From: Streptomyces formicae
Lineage (GTDB): Bacteria; Actinomycetota; Actinomycetes; Streptomycetales; Streptomycetaceae
Assembly: GCF_002556545.1 (NCBI RefSeq)
Contig: NZ_CP022685.1
Location: 3,038,001 to 3,102,000, forward strand
Reading direction: 5' to 3'
DNA: 64,000 bases
Positions 7,564 to 15,591 of the stretch are shown here, in pieces. The stretch's first letter is position 1. Each line of letters opens with the position of its first letter. The notes below the pieces were generated by a model. It had not been told where the DNA came from, searched no databases, and saw only the letters and a list, made by a program, of their open reading frames with translations. The position numbers were made by a program, and so were the translations under genes.

Positions 7564-7592
7564 GGCAAGGGCTACAGGTTGTAGCACTTGCC
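7564..7592. promoter_or_regulatory. Near-perfect 29-bp inverted repeat upstream of tra
   Basis: GGCAAG-g-GCTACA-ggt-TGTAGC-a-CTTGCC pairs with itself over 12 of 13 positions around a 3-nt centre. It starts eight bases after the methyltransferase stop. It could be an operator controlling tra or a short transcription terminator. The GCTAC core resembles the palindromes found after tra. Confidence 0.5.
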
Positions 7593-7620
7593 CCTTCCCG
7601 AGCGGTTCATCCTCAGCACA

Positions 7621-7662
7621 CGGGCCCGGCCGTCCACCTCTCACAGCACACGGCCGGGCCCG
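7621..7662. terminator. 13-bp GC-rich hairpin between methyltransferase and tra
   Basis: CGGGCCCGGCCGT (7621–7633) pairs perfectly with 7650–7662 around a 16-base loop. No T-run follows, as is common for Streptomyces terminators. It ends 34 bases before the tra GTG, so it may instead be a leader structure that limits tra expression. Confidence 0.5.
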
Positions 7663-7696
7663 CCATCCCTCACACCCGAAGTGGAAGGGCTCACCA

Positions 7697-9955
7697 GTGA
7701 AGCACCCCGACGACAAGGAATTCTTCGACTGGCTCGAAGGCGAGATGCCCCCCGACCCCGACGCCGACCCGAACGGCACGGTGGTCGACATGGAGTCGGC
7801 CCGCGCCGCCCGGTCCGGGTCGCCCGATCCGAACCCCGACTCGGGAACCGACTCCGACGCCGACTCGGTCGGGGCCGAGTCGGCCGACCCCAACGCGTCC
7901 GTACCGGAGGCGGAGTCGGGCGACCCGGACACGACGGTGATGGTCGACCAGGCGGCCCGCGCGGTCGGCCCCGGCTACCTGGGTCGCCTCGTGGGCGCCA
8001 AGCGTCTGGACGTCATCCCGATCTGGCTGCGCTCGTGGGCGGAGCTGAAGACCGCGACTGGGTGGGTGGCCCGGCACTACGCGCATGCCGCCGGGTATCA
8101 CGCGCTGCGCTCCCCGGTCTACGTCCTGCGCCTGGCCCTTCAGGCCCCCACCGGGGCGGCCAGGTTCGTCGGCACGACTCTGCGGTGGGTCGCCGACCGC
8201 GAGGGTGAGCCGGTGCGCCTGGCCGCCGTGCGGCACGAGGACGCGGCCGAGTACCTGACGCTGTCGCGCCAGCGGGACCGGCGCGTGCGACTGCGCGTGC
8301 TGATCAGTGTGGTCGGCCTGTTCGTCGGGCTCACCACGGCACTGGCGATGTACGTGCTGGCCCCCTACTGGCTTCAGGCCCTCTCCGTGTCGGCGCTGGT
8401 GATGGCGCTCGGGTTCAACGGCCGTCGCGCGGACGTTCCGGTCATCCACCGGGCGGTGGAGATGCCCAAGGCGGTCAAGCTGACCAGTGACATCGTGCTG
8501 CGGGCGCTCGGCTCGCTGGGGATCCCCGCCATCAACCAGGCCCAGGGCAAGGGCCGGGACGGCTTCGAGTTCACCGCCCCGATCACCCGGGACGGACCCG
8601 GCTGGCGCGCGGAGGGCAACCTCCCCTACGGCGTGACCGTCACCGACGTCATCGAGCGCCGTGACCGGCTCGCCTCCGGTCTGCGCCGCCCGCTGGGCTG
8701 CGTGTGGCCCGAAGCGGTGCCCGATGAGCACACCGGGCGCCTGGTGCTGTGGGTCGGGGATCAGGACATGTCCAAGGCCAAGAAGCCCGCCTGGCCGCTG
8801 GCCAAGTCGGGCACGGTCGACCTGTTCAAGCCCGCCGCCTACGGCACCGACCAGCGCGGCCGCTGGGTCGACCTCACCCTCATGTACGTCGCCGGGGTCA
8901 TCGGGGCGATCCCCCGGATGGGCAAGACGTTCCTGCTGCGGCTGCTGATGCTCATCGCCGCCCTGGACCCGCGCGCCGAGCTGCACACCTACGACATGAA
9001 GGGCACCGGCGACCTGGACCCGGTCGGCAACGCCGTCTCCCACCGCCACGGCGCGGGGGATGACGACGAGGTCATCGAGTACGCCATCTGCGACTTCCGC
9101 GCGCTGCGCGATGAGTTGCGCCGTCGCACCAAGGTGATCCGCTCGCTGCCCCGGGACATCTGCCCCGAGTCGAAGGTGACCAGCGACCTGGCCTCCAAGC
9201 GCTCCCTGGGTCTGCACCCGATCGTGATCGGCGTGGATGAGTGCCAGGTGCTCTTCGAGCACGACAAGTACGGCAAGGAGTTCGAGGAGATCGCCACCGA
9301 CCTGGTCAAGCGCGGTCCCGCCACCGGGATCGTGCTGCTCCTCGCCACCCAGCGTCCCGACGCGAAGTCGCTGCCCACCGGGATCAGCGCGAACGCGTCA
9401 CTGCGGATGTGCCTGAAGGTCATGGGCCAGACCGAGAACGACATGGTGCTCGGCACGTCCTCCTACAAGCGCGGGGTGCGGGCGACCATGTTCGCCTGGG
9501 GCGACAAGGGCATCCACTACCTCATCGGGGAGGGCTCGGACGCCCGGATCGTCGGCTCGGTCTACGTCGATGGCACCGCCGCCGAGCGCATCGCCGCCCG
9601 TGCCCGCGCCGCCCGCGAGAAGGCAGGTCTGCTCTCCGGCTACGCGCTCGGGGAGGAACCCGAGCAGACCACGGCGACGTATGACCTGCTCGCCGACGTC
9701 GCCGCCGTCGTGCCGGAGAAGGAAGAGCGGGTGTGGAACGAGCGGATCGCCGCCCGGCTCGCCGAACTGCGCCCCGAGGTCTACGAGGGCTGGAAGAGCG
9801 AAAACGTCACCAGCGCACTCAAGCCCCACGGCATCCGGGCCCGCGACGTGGCCGGAACAACCGACGAGGGAAGCCGCACCACCCGACGCGGCATCGTCCG
9901 CGCCGATCTCCTCAAGGCAATCACGGAGCGTAGCGAAAGGCCCGGCGCCGCATAG
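7697..9955 (+). CDS. tra: FtsK/SpoIIIE-type conjugal DNA translocase (Tra)
   Basis: 752 residues from a GTG preceded by GAAGGG. The N-terminal 90 residues are acidic and rich in Asp-Pro-Ser. Two adjacent membrane segments lie at about 200–242. The ATPase core has Walker A GAIPRMGKT (403–411) and Walker B IVIGVDECQ (509–517), followed by LLLATQRPDAKSLPTG typical of FtsK-type motors. A winged-helix-like C-terminus (about 680–752) would recognise the clt repeats. In Streptomyces plasmids and AICEs one such protein moves double-stranded DNA between mycelia without a relaxase. It acts as a membrane hexamer. A palindrome array directly follows the gene. Confidence 0.93.
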   Translation: MKHPDDKEFFDWLEGEMPPDPDADPNGTVVDMESARAARSGSPDPNPDSGTDSDADSVGAESADPNASVPEAESGDPDTTVMVDQAARAVGPGYLGRLVGAKRLDVIPIWLRSWAELKTATGWVARHYAHAAGYHALRSPVYVLRLALQAPTGAARFVGTTLRWVADREGEPVRLAAVRHEDAAEYLTLSRQRDRRVRLRVLISVVGLFVGLTTALAMYVLAPYWLQALSVSALVMALGFNGRRADVPVIHRAVEMPKAVKLTSDIVLRALGSLGIPAINQAQGKGRDGFEFTAPITRDGPGWRAEGNLPYGVTVTDVIERRDRLASGLRRPLGCVWPEAVPDEHTGRLVLWVGDQDMSKAKKPAWPLAKSGTVDLFKPAAYGTDQRGRWVDLTLMYVAGVIGAIPRMGKTFLLRLLMLIAALDPRAELHTYDMKGTGDLDPVGNAVSHRHGAGDDDEVIEYAICDFRALRDELRRRTKVIRSLPRDICPESKVTSDLASKRSLGLHPIVIGVDECQVLFEHDKYGKEFEEIATDLVKRGPATGIVLLLATQRPDAKSLPTGISANASLRMCLKVMGQTENDMVLGTSSYKRGVRATMFAWGDKGIHYLIGEGSDARIVGSVYVDGTAAERIAARARAAREKAGLLSGYALGEEPEQTTATYDLLADVAAVVPEKEERVWNERIAARLAELRPEVYEGWKSENVTSALKPHGIRARDVAGTTDEGSRTTRRGIVRADLLKAITERSERPGAA

Positions 9956-9966
9956 CCCGCCACCGC

Positions 9967-10060
9967 TGCTACCGGTAGCACCCACCCCTGCTACCGGTAG
10001 CACCCCCGCTAGCACACAAAACCCACCCTGAACTGCCCGCTAGTAGATAGCACCCCACCT
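9967..10060. repeat. Palindrome array after tra, candidate clt (transfer locus)
   Basis: Two identical 14-bp perfect palindromes, TGCTACCGGTAGCA, lie at 9967–9980 and 9989–10002, 22 bases apart (two helical turns), each followed by CCC. Related GCTA/TAGC units follow (CGCTAGCAC near 10008, GCTAGTAGATAGCACC near 10039). In Streptomyces plasmids the clt locus bound by the TraB C-terminus lies next to tra and is made of short repeats, so this is the best clt candidate. The pattern is visible; the function is inferred. Confidence 0.55.
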
Positions 10061-10096
10061 GCACAAACCCCTGAAACCCGCCCGGGAGGGCCCGTG

Positions 10097-10348
10097 ATGC
10101 CCCCTGCCCTGCTCGCTATCGCCTCCCTTCTCGCCGTCACGTTCTGTTACAGCATGTGGTGTGTGGTCTCGCCGTTCGGGACCTGCCGCAAGTGCCGCGG
10201 CTTCGGCCATCTGACCCGGACCGACCGCAAGGGCCGCCCCAAGCGCGGCAAGCCGTGCCGACGCTGCCACACCGTCGGCAAGCGCATCCGGGTCGGCCGC
10301 CACCTCTACAACCGGCTCTCGCGCACCTACCGCGACGGCACCCGCTGA
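10097..10348 (+). CDS. Small membrane protein with two zinc-ribbon-like Cys pairs
   Basis: 83 residues from the ATG at 10097 (GGGAGGG seven bases before; a GTG one codon earlier is possible). An N-terminal membrane helix (residues 3–23) is followed by CRKCRGFG and CRRCHTVG, the CxxCxGxG pattern of DnaJ-type zinc ribbons. The C-terminus is strongly basic. It is common in AICEs between tra and the spd genes. The role is unknown; it may bind nucleic acid at the membrane. Confidence 0.65.
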   Translation: MPPALLAIASLLAVTFCYSMWCVVSPFGTCRKCRGFGHLTRTDRKGRPKRGKPCRRCHTVGKRIRVGRHLYNRLSRTYRDGTR

Positions 10349-10401
10349 CCCGGCGCCACCACCCCCTTGTCCCGGTCCAACTCTGTGGAGGAGTACGCCT
10401 G

Positions 10402-10614
10402 ATGGCGCTCACCGACAACGACCCCTACAACGCCCGCGAGGGCGCCCGCATCATCCTGCTCGCCGCCCGCGCCGCCCGCCGCGATGCGCGCGGCAAGTCC
10501 AACAAGGCCGTGCTGGCCAAGGCCGCCCGGATCCGCGAACTCGCGCAGGAGCGGGAGAACGCCAAAGCCGCCGCCCGCATCGATGCCCGCAAGAAGCGGC
10601 ACGGCGGCCGCTGA
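10402..10614 (+). CDS. Small basic hypothetical protein
   Basis: 70 residues with a strong ribosome site (GGAGGAG). It is rich in Ala, Arg and Lys (LAARAARRDARGKSNKAVL), probably one long helix with nucleic-acid-binding charge. Its stop overlaps the next ATG (TGATG). No domain is recognised. Confidence 0.6.
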   Translation: MALTDNDPYNAREGARIILLAARAARRDARGKSNKAVLAKAARIRELAQERENAKAAARIDARKKRHGGR

Positions 10615-10754
10615 TGGCCCGCGTCCTGCGCCTGGCCGCCCTGGCGGTCCTGCTCGGCATCGCCGCCGCCACCTGCCCCGCAGACGGCGAGACGGCACCC
10701 GCCCCCGAGCCCACTACCCAACTCCCGGAAGGGAGGCGTCCGTCATGGCCCTGA
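10614..10754 (+). CDS. Very small exported or membrane peptide
   Basis: 46 residues, coupled to the previous gene. A basic start (MARVLR) and a hydrophobic run (LAALAVLLGIAAAT) followed by Cys21 resemble a signal peptide, possibly a weak lipobox. The rest is Pro/Glu-rich. It overlaps the next gene by ten bases in another frame. The tight packing supports it, but it is short and could be spurious. Confidence 0.4.
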   Translation: MARVLRLAALAVLLGIAAATCPADGETAPAPEPTTQLPEGRRPSWP

Positions 10755-10939
10755 CCCTGTCCCTGGTCGTGCTCTTCGGTGTCCTGCTCGCCCTGCTCCT
10801 GCGCTTCAAGGCCCTGGGCGCCGGGGCCGCGCTCATCGCGGTGCTGTTCGGCTTCTACCTCTCCGGCACCGGCGCCCGTACCACCGTCAACGACCTGATG
10901 AGCGCCGTCGTCACCGCCGTGCAGAACGCCGGAAGTTAG
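10745..10939 (+). CDS. Small membrane protein, Spd-type
   Basis: 64 residues, with GGAAGGGAGG upstream. Two hydrophobic segments are visible, about residues 4–20 (TLSLVVLFGVLLALLLR) and 25–42. It sits directly before the larger SpdB-like protein, so a part in plasmid spread is inferred from position only. Confidence 0.6.
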   Translation: MALTLSLVVLFGVLLALLLRFKALGAGAALIAVLFGFYLSGTGARTTVNDLMSAVVTAVQNAGS

Positions 10940-10950
10940 GAGGCGCGGCC

Positions 10951-11556
10951 ATGCATGACCAGATCATCGCCCGGCACTGGCTCGCCCACATCGCCCCCAA
11001 GGCCGCCCCCGTCATCGCGACCTCCACCGTGCTGATCCTGGCCCGCATCTGGAACGCGAACGGCGCCGAACACTCCGTCGGCAACGCCGTGCTGATGGCC
11101 GCGCTCGCCCTGGCCGCCGCCGCGGCCGGGGCCTGCGCCTCCGTGGGCCGGGCCGGAGACCCCGTCATCGCCGGGACCGCGTTCGCCGCCTCCGGCGCGC
11201 TCGCCTTCACCGGCGTCGCCGGATACACCGACGGTCTGCCCCTGCCGCTCCTGCTGTGGGTGCTGGCCACCACCGCCGCCTACGGGCTCGCCGCCCGCTA
11301 CTGGCGCACCGAGCGCCACGACCGCCTCGCCCACGAACGCCACACCGGCCAGCGGCGCGAGGAACACGCCCACCTGGAACGGGTGGAGGCCCTCCGCGCC
11401 GGAGCCCAGATCGAATCCGCCCGCGCCGGAGCCCACTACGCCGAACAGCTCGCCACCGCGATGCTCACCCGCGCCGCCCTGCCCGGCTACGACCCCCGCG
11501 CCCTCACGGATGCGGGCCTGCCCCAACTCCCCGCCAGCCAGACCAGCAAGGAGTAA
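10951..11556 (+). CDS. SpdB-like membrane protein
   Basis: 201 residues, with ribosome site TTAGGAGG. About four hydrophobic segments span residues 15–115, followed by a charged helical tail with Glu/His/Arg-rich heptads (RHDRLAHERHTGQRREEHAHLERVEALRAG is the densest part, residues 124–153 or so). This layout fits the SpdB-type proteins that help plasmid DNA move along Streptomyces hyphae. It is a membrane protein with a cytoplasmic tail. The family match is by layout and context. Confidence 0.65.
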   Translation: MHDQIIARHWLAHIAPKAAPVIATSTVLILARIWNANGAEHSVGNAVLMAALALAAAAAGACASVGRAGDPVIAGTAFAASGALAFTGVAGYTDGLPLPLLLWVLATTAAYGLAARYWRTERHDRLAHERHTGQRREEHAHLERVEALRAGAQIESARAGAHYAEQLATAMLTRAALPGYDPRALTDAGLPQLPASQTSKE

Positions 11557-11560
11557 CGCC

Positions 11561-11761
11561 ATGCCCTGCCGCGACTGCGCCGGACACCACCCGGTCAAGC
11601 TCGCCGACTACCCCGCAGGCAACCCCCGCGCCTCCCTCGATGCCGCGCACCGCGCCACCGAAGCGCGCGGCGAGACCCTCGCACCCGTCCACGTCCACTA
11701 CGACGCCGTCCACGACACCTTCGCCGTCATCCGCACCGACATCTTGGAGGTGAGCGCGTGA
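11561..11761 (+). CDS. Small hypothetical AICE protein
   Basis: 66 residues, with AAGGAG eight bases before the ATG. It begins MPCRDCAGHHP, a possible metal-binding Cys/His cluster. The remainder looks like a small alpha/beta unit. Its stop overlaps the GTG of the MazG-like gene (GTGA). No function can be assigned. Confidence 0.6.
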   Translation: MPCRDCAGHHPVKLADYPAGNPRASLDAAHRATEARGETLAPVHVHYDAVHDTFAVIRTDILEVSA

Positions 11762-12093
11762 GCGCCGCCCTGTGGCCCGTCGTGGCCCGCATCACCGCCG
11801 CCCTGGACAAGGCGAACGGCCGGACCGAGCACGAACTCTCCATGCGTCTGCTCAAGGTCAGCGAGGAAGCCGGAGAAGCCGCAGCCGCTTACATCGGCGC
11901 CACCGGCCAGAACCCCCGCAAGGGCATCACTCACACCCCCGGCGACGTCGCGCAGGAACTCGCCGACGTCATCATCGCCGCCGCCGTCGCCCTCCACTCG
12001 ATCACTGACCACGGCCCGGCCGTGCTGGACGCCAAGCTGCACGCCGCCGCCCGCCGCCTCACCCTCCCCACCACGCCGAAGGAGGGACGTTGA
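11758..12093 (+). CDS. MazG-like pyrophosphohydrolase
   Basis: 111 residues from a GTG overlapping the previous stop. The metal-binding pattern of all-alpha NTP pyrophosphatases is visible, EEAGE (about residues 36–40) and ELADV (62–66). The family hydrolyses nucleoside triphosphates to monophosphates. In an AICE it may adjust nucleotide pools or degrade aberrant nucleotides while the element replicates. It is coupled to the next gene by TGATG. Confidence 0.8.
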   Translation: MSAALWPVVARITAALDKANGRTEHELSMRLLKVSEEAGEAAAAYIGATGQNPRKGITHTPGDVAQELADVIIAAAVALHSITDHGPAVLDAKLHAAARRLTLPTTPKEGR

Positions 12094-12404
12094 TGTCCCA
12101 GCCCCTCGCCCCCATCAAGTACCTGCAGTGGGACGGCACGTCCTGCGCGGGACGCCCCCTGGCCGTCAGGGCGGCGCTGTCGCAGATCCGTCAGGCCGTC
12201 CGGCAGCCGAACACGGTCGTGGACTCACTCCAGATCCACACCGTCACCGACCGGACCGGCGCCGAACTCCAGGTGATCTACGTCCACTGGGCTTCCGGCT
12301 TCTGGAGCAACGCCGGCGACCTGACCGAGATCTACGAAGTCCCCGCAGCCGTGCTCCGCGACTTCGCCCGCGCGTCCACCTACCCGCTCACCGTCACCGT
12401 CTGA
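12093..12404 (+). CDS. Hypothetical AICE protein
   Basis: 103 residues, coupled to the MazG-like gene and followed 12 bases later by ssb. It begins MSQPLAPIKYLQWDG and has alternating hydrophobic strands (ELQVIYVHWASGFW). A conserved-looking small alpha/beta protein of replication-region AICE operons. No domain is recognised. Confidence 0.6.
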   Translation: MSQPLAPIKYLQWDGTSCAGRPLAVRAALSQIRQAVRQPNTVVDSLQIHTVTDRTGAELQVIYVHWASGFWSNAGDLTEIYEVPAAVLRDFARASTYPLTVTV

Positions 12405-12416
12405 AAGGCCCCCGAC

Positions 12417-12923
12417 ATGTCCGCAGGAGAGACCCCCCTGACCGTCGTCGGAAACCTCACCGACGACCCCGAACTCCGCTTTACCCCCAGCGGCGCGGCC
12501 ATGGTCAAGTTCACCGTGGCCTCCACCCCGCGCACCTTCGACAAGGCCACCAACCAGTGGCGCGACGGGACCGCGATGTTCCTGCGCTGCACCGCCTGGC
12601 GCGACCTGGCCGAGCACATCGGCGACAGCCTCACCAAGGGGATGCGCGTCATCGTCACCGGCCGTCTGCGCCAGCACAACTGGCAGACCCCCGAGAACGA
12701 GAACCGCTCGATGCTCGGCCTCGAAGTCGACGAGATCGGGCCCTCACTGCGCTTCGCCACCGCCAAGGTCGAACGCATCCGCAGCGGCGCCCCCAACGCG
12801 TCCTCCCCGGCCGCCGACCCCTGGAACACCGGCACACCGGCCACCAGCGGATGGGGCACACCTGGCACGGCCGCGGCGGGCGCCGCTGCGGATGCGAAGT
12901 ACAGCGACGAACCGCCGTTCTAG
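12417..12923 (+). CDS. ssb: Single-stranded DNA-binding protein
   Basis: 168 residues. An N-terminal OB fold (about residues 7–110; LTVVGNLTDDPELRFTPSG and FLRCTAWRDLAEH are typical Ssb strands) is followed by a Gly/Pro/Ala-rich linker and the acidic tip SDEPPF that recruits partner proteins. It coats single strands during element replication and would work with the primase-polymerase encoded just downstream. The chromosomal ssb lies elsewhere, so this is the element's own copy. Confidence 0.92.
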   Translation: MSAGETPLTVVGNLTDDPELRFTPSGAAMVKFTVASTPRTFDKATNQWRDGTAMFLRCTAWRDLAEHIGDSLTKGMRVIVTGRLRQHNWQTPENENRSMLGLEVDEIGPSLRFATAKVERIRSGAPNASSPAADPWNTGTPATSGWGTPGTAAAGAAADAKYSDEPPF

Positions 12924-12929
12924 ATACGC

Positions 12930-12973
12930 CCGGGGCGGGGTGCCGTCTCGCCAAAGCCTGCACCCCGCCCCGG
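12930..12973 (+). ncRNA. GC hairpin with conserved 16-nt loop (copy B)
   Basis: A perfect 14-bp stem (CCGGGGCGGGGTGC, 12930–12943, with 12960–12973) presents the loop CGTCTCGCCAAAGCCT (12944–12959), identical to the loop at 4171–4186. It starts seven bases after the ssb stop and ends 37 bases before the Prim-Pol start. It may end ssb transcription, regulate the replication genes, or be recognised by an element protein. Confidence 0.55.
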
Positions 12974-13010
12974 ATCTCCAGTCCCTCCAAGAGAGCAGGA
13001 GAACCCCAGC

Positions 13011-13925
13011 ATGACCCACTCCACCCCGACCCGGCGAGACCGTAGCCAGCCACAGCCGACCCAGCCCCTCGCCGTCGCTCTGGCGCTCGCCTCCCGGGGC
13101 GTTCCCGTCCTGCCGCTGCGCGTGGGCAAGGCCCCCTTCAACAACTGCCCCGCCTGCGCCAAGAACGCGTGCGGCGGCCGCCCGAACATGAAGCAAGCCG
13201 GACCCTGCACCTGCCCGCACCCCTGCCACGCCTGGGCCGCCGCGACCACCAACCCCGACGTCCTCACGTCCACGGCGTGGGCGACCGCGTGGCGCCAGGC
13301 CGCCGCCGTCGCCTACCACCCGGCCGGCGTCCGCCTCACCGTCGTCGACCTCGACCACGCCGACGCGATCACCTGGGCGCACGCGCATCTGCCGCCTACC
13401 CGCACCGTGCCCACCACCCGGGGGCAGCACTGGATCTATGTGGGCACCATGCCCACCGCCCACGGGGTGCGGCCCGGCGTCGACATCAAGTCCCGCATGG
13501 CCTACGCCCGCTGGCTCGGCCCCGGCACCGGCCGCATGGCCCCCCTGCCCGACGCGGTGCGGGCCCTGGCCGTACGACAAGAGGCCAACCCGCTGCGCGC
13601 GGGCTTGGCCTCTTCCCCCAGCACCCGGGCCGCCTGGGACCGATCGGTGGCCACCGGATGCCGCCACACCGACAGCTACGTCCGCACCGGCCTGGAAAAC
13701 GGACTCGCCCTGATCAGCGCGCACACCGAATCCGGCGCCGGATCGCAAACGTTCCAAGTCGCCCGCTTCACCGCCGCGCAGCACGGCCAATGCCCCGGCC
13801 CGTGCGGCCTGAACGCCCTGGGCGAGGAGATGGTGGCCGCCGCCGTCGCGGTCGGCGTACCCGAGCCCTATGCACGCCGCGCCGTCACCAACGGCATGGG
13901 CCTCGCCCCTCGGAGCGAGGCATGA
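13011..13925 (+). CDS. Bifunctional DNA primase/polymerase (Prim-Pol) replication protein
   Basis: 304 residues. The Prim-Pol metal site is visible as VVDLDHAD (Asp113, Asp115), followed by TTRGQHWIYV, typical of the family. A Cys/His-rich insert at 46–73 (CPAC, Cys54, CTC, CHAW) probably binds zinc. Prim-Pol proteins prime and extend DNA without a separate primase, and one class of AICE uses them for replication. It is followed by a DUF3987 helicase-like gene, the usual partner. The C-terminal part (230–304) may form an HTH or helical domain. Confidence 0.85.
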   Translation: MTHSTPTRRDRSQPQPTQPLAVALALASRGVPVLPLRVGKAPFNNCPACAKNACGGRPNMKQAGPCTCPHPCHAWAAATTNPDVLTSTAWATAWRQAAAVAYHPAGVRLTVVDLDHADAITWAHAHLPPTRTVPTTRGQHWIYVGTMPTAHGVRPGVDIKSRMAYARWLGPGTGRMAPLPDAVRALAVRQEANPLRAGLASSPSTRAAWDRSVATGCRHTDSYVRTGLENGLALISAHTESGAGSQTFQVARFTAAQHGQCPGPCGLNALGEEMVAAAVAVGVPEPYARRAVTNGMGLAPRSEA

Positions 13926-14043
13926 CGATCCGTCCTCATGCCGCCCGGCATGGCCCGACACGGGGGCCTGTGGGCTCCCCGAAGGATGCCGCCGCCGTCG
14001 CTCTTCCAGCACCCTGTTCTGACTCGCAGAAGCGGGGCACCTC

Positions 14044-15591
14044 ATGAACACCCGGCCTGGGGACACCGATCTGTGGGTCGGGCAGAATCCCCCCGACGAA
14101 CCGGCGCCCGCCGAGCCCGTGTGGGAGGAGCCGATCCCGCTCACCGCCCGGCGCGAGCTTCCAGCTTTCCCCGCGCACGTTTTCCCCGGCTGGCTGCGGC
14201 AGTTCGTGACAGCGGTCGCGCAGGAGACCCAGACGCCCGTCGATCTCGCGGGCTCCGTCGCACTGTCGGTGCTTGCCACCGCATCCGGCGGTCGTGCGGT
14301 CGTCCACGTGCGAGGCAACTGGCGCGAGCCCACCAACCTCTACGTGGTGTGCGCGCTGCCACCGGCCAACCGCAAGTCCGCAGTCTTCACCCTGCTGACC
14401 GACCCGCTCTATGAGGCGGAAGAGCGGCTCAAGTCCGCCATGGCCCCCGCCATCGTGGAAGCGGCCCTGACCGCGCGGCTGGCCAAGGAGGCAGCCGACA
14501 AGGCTGCCGCCAAGGCCGTCAATGCCGAAGGTGGCAAGCGCGAGGAACTGGTGTCTGAGGCCATCGGGCTCGCGCAGACCGCCGAATCGGTGTCCGTGCC
14601 CGTCGAACCGCTGCTCTTGGCCGACGATTCCACCTCTGAGACGGTCACCTCGCTCATCGCGGAGCAGGGCGGGCGCTTGGCGGTGATGTCGGCTGAAGGC
14701 GGGATCTTCGACATCATTGCCGGGCGCTACTCCGGCGCCCCCAACATGGAGGTCTTCCTTAAAGGCCATGCCGGAGACCGACTTCGGGTCAACCGGCAGA
14801 CTCGCCGCGAGTACATCGACCACCCCGCGCTCACCATCGGCCTGGCCGTACAGCCCGACGTGCTGCGCGACATCGCCAAGGTCAAGGGATTCGACGGGCG
14901 CGGCCTTTTGGCCCGCTTCCTGTACTCGCTGCCCACTTCCCTGGTGGGACAGCGGGAGGTCATCACCGAGCCGATCCCGGCCGAAGCGGTCGCTACCTAC
15001 GAGCGCAACATCGTCGCGCTCACGCTGTTTCTGGCGGAATGGACCGACCCGGCCGTCATCCAGTTGAGCCCAGAGGCAGACCAAGCACTGATCGCCTATC
15101 AGCAGCAAGTGGAGCCGCAACTTGCCGCCCGCGGCGGCGCTTTGGGGCACATCGCCAACTGGGCTGGCAAGGTCGCCGGAGCGGTTGCCCGGATGGCCGC
15201 GCTCCTGCACCTTGCCGAACACCTCGACACCGGCCACACCAAGCCGGTTCCCGAAGCCACCATGCGCGATGCGATCACGTTAGGGAAGTACTTCACCGCC
15301 CACGCGCTCGCCGTCTTCGACGTCATGGGCGCCGACCCGACCGTGGGCCGCGCCCGCGCCGTCCTTGAGGCGCTGCGCTCGGAGGGCTGGGAGGACGTCA
15401 GCCGCCGGGACCTGTTCACCAAGCTGTCCCGCAGCGAGTTCCCCAACGTCGCCGATCTCGAACCGGCCACCGCGCTGCTCGAAGAGCACGGCTACCTCCG
15501 CAGCTACCAACCCCAACGCACCGGAACCCGAGGTCGACCGCCCGCACCCCGCTACCGCATCCACCCCACCCTGCGGGAAGCCGCCGTGTGA
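14044..15591 (+). CDS. DUF3987 helicase-like replication protein
   Basis: 515 residues. A P-loop-like ALPPANRKSAVF (residues 105–115, Lys111) and the later segments LLLADDSTSETV and GFDGRGLLARFLYSLP match DUF3987/YfjI-type RecA-fold proteins. The C-terminal region (about 430–515) looks like a winged helix ending in a basic tail. Together with the Prim-Pol protein it probably initiates and unwinds replication at the repeat-rich region directly downstream. A 118-base gap without a clear gene separates it from the Prim-Pol gene. Confidence 0.8.
   Translation: MNTRPGDTDLWVGQNPPDEPAPAEPVWEEPIPLTARRELPAFPAHVFPGWLRQFVTAVAQETQTPVDLAGSVALSVLATASGGRAVVHVRGNWREPTNLYVVCALPPANRKSAVFTLLTDPLYEAEERLKSAMAPAIVEAALTARLAKEAADKAAAKAVNAEGGKREELVSEAIGLAQTAESVSVPVEPLLLADDSTSETVTSLIAEQGGRLAVMSAEGGIFDIIAGRYSGAPNMEVFLKGHAGDRLRVNRQTRREYIDHPALTIGLAVQPDVLRDIAKVKGFDGRGLLARFLYSLPTSLVGQREVITEPIPAEAVATYERNIVALTLFLAEWTDPAVIQLSPEADQALIAYQQQVEPQLAARGGALGHIANWAGKVAGAVARMAALLHLAEHLDTGHTKPVPEATMRDAITLGKYFTAHALAVFDVMGADPTVGRARAVLEALRSEGWEDVSRRDLFTKLSRSEFPNVADLEPATALLEEHGYLRSYQPQRTGTRGRPPAPRYRIHPTLREAAV

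Noticed and set aside
4532..9262. Long leftward open frames (up to 544 codons) opposite the DUF2637, methyltransferase and tra genes
   Set aside because: They are mirror frames of well-supported genes in GC-rich DNA, with Arg/Gly/Pro-rich products and no domain or ribosome site.
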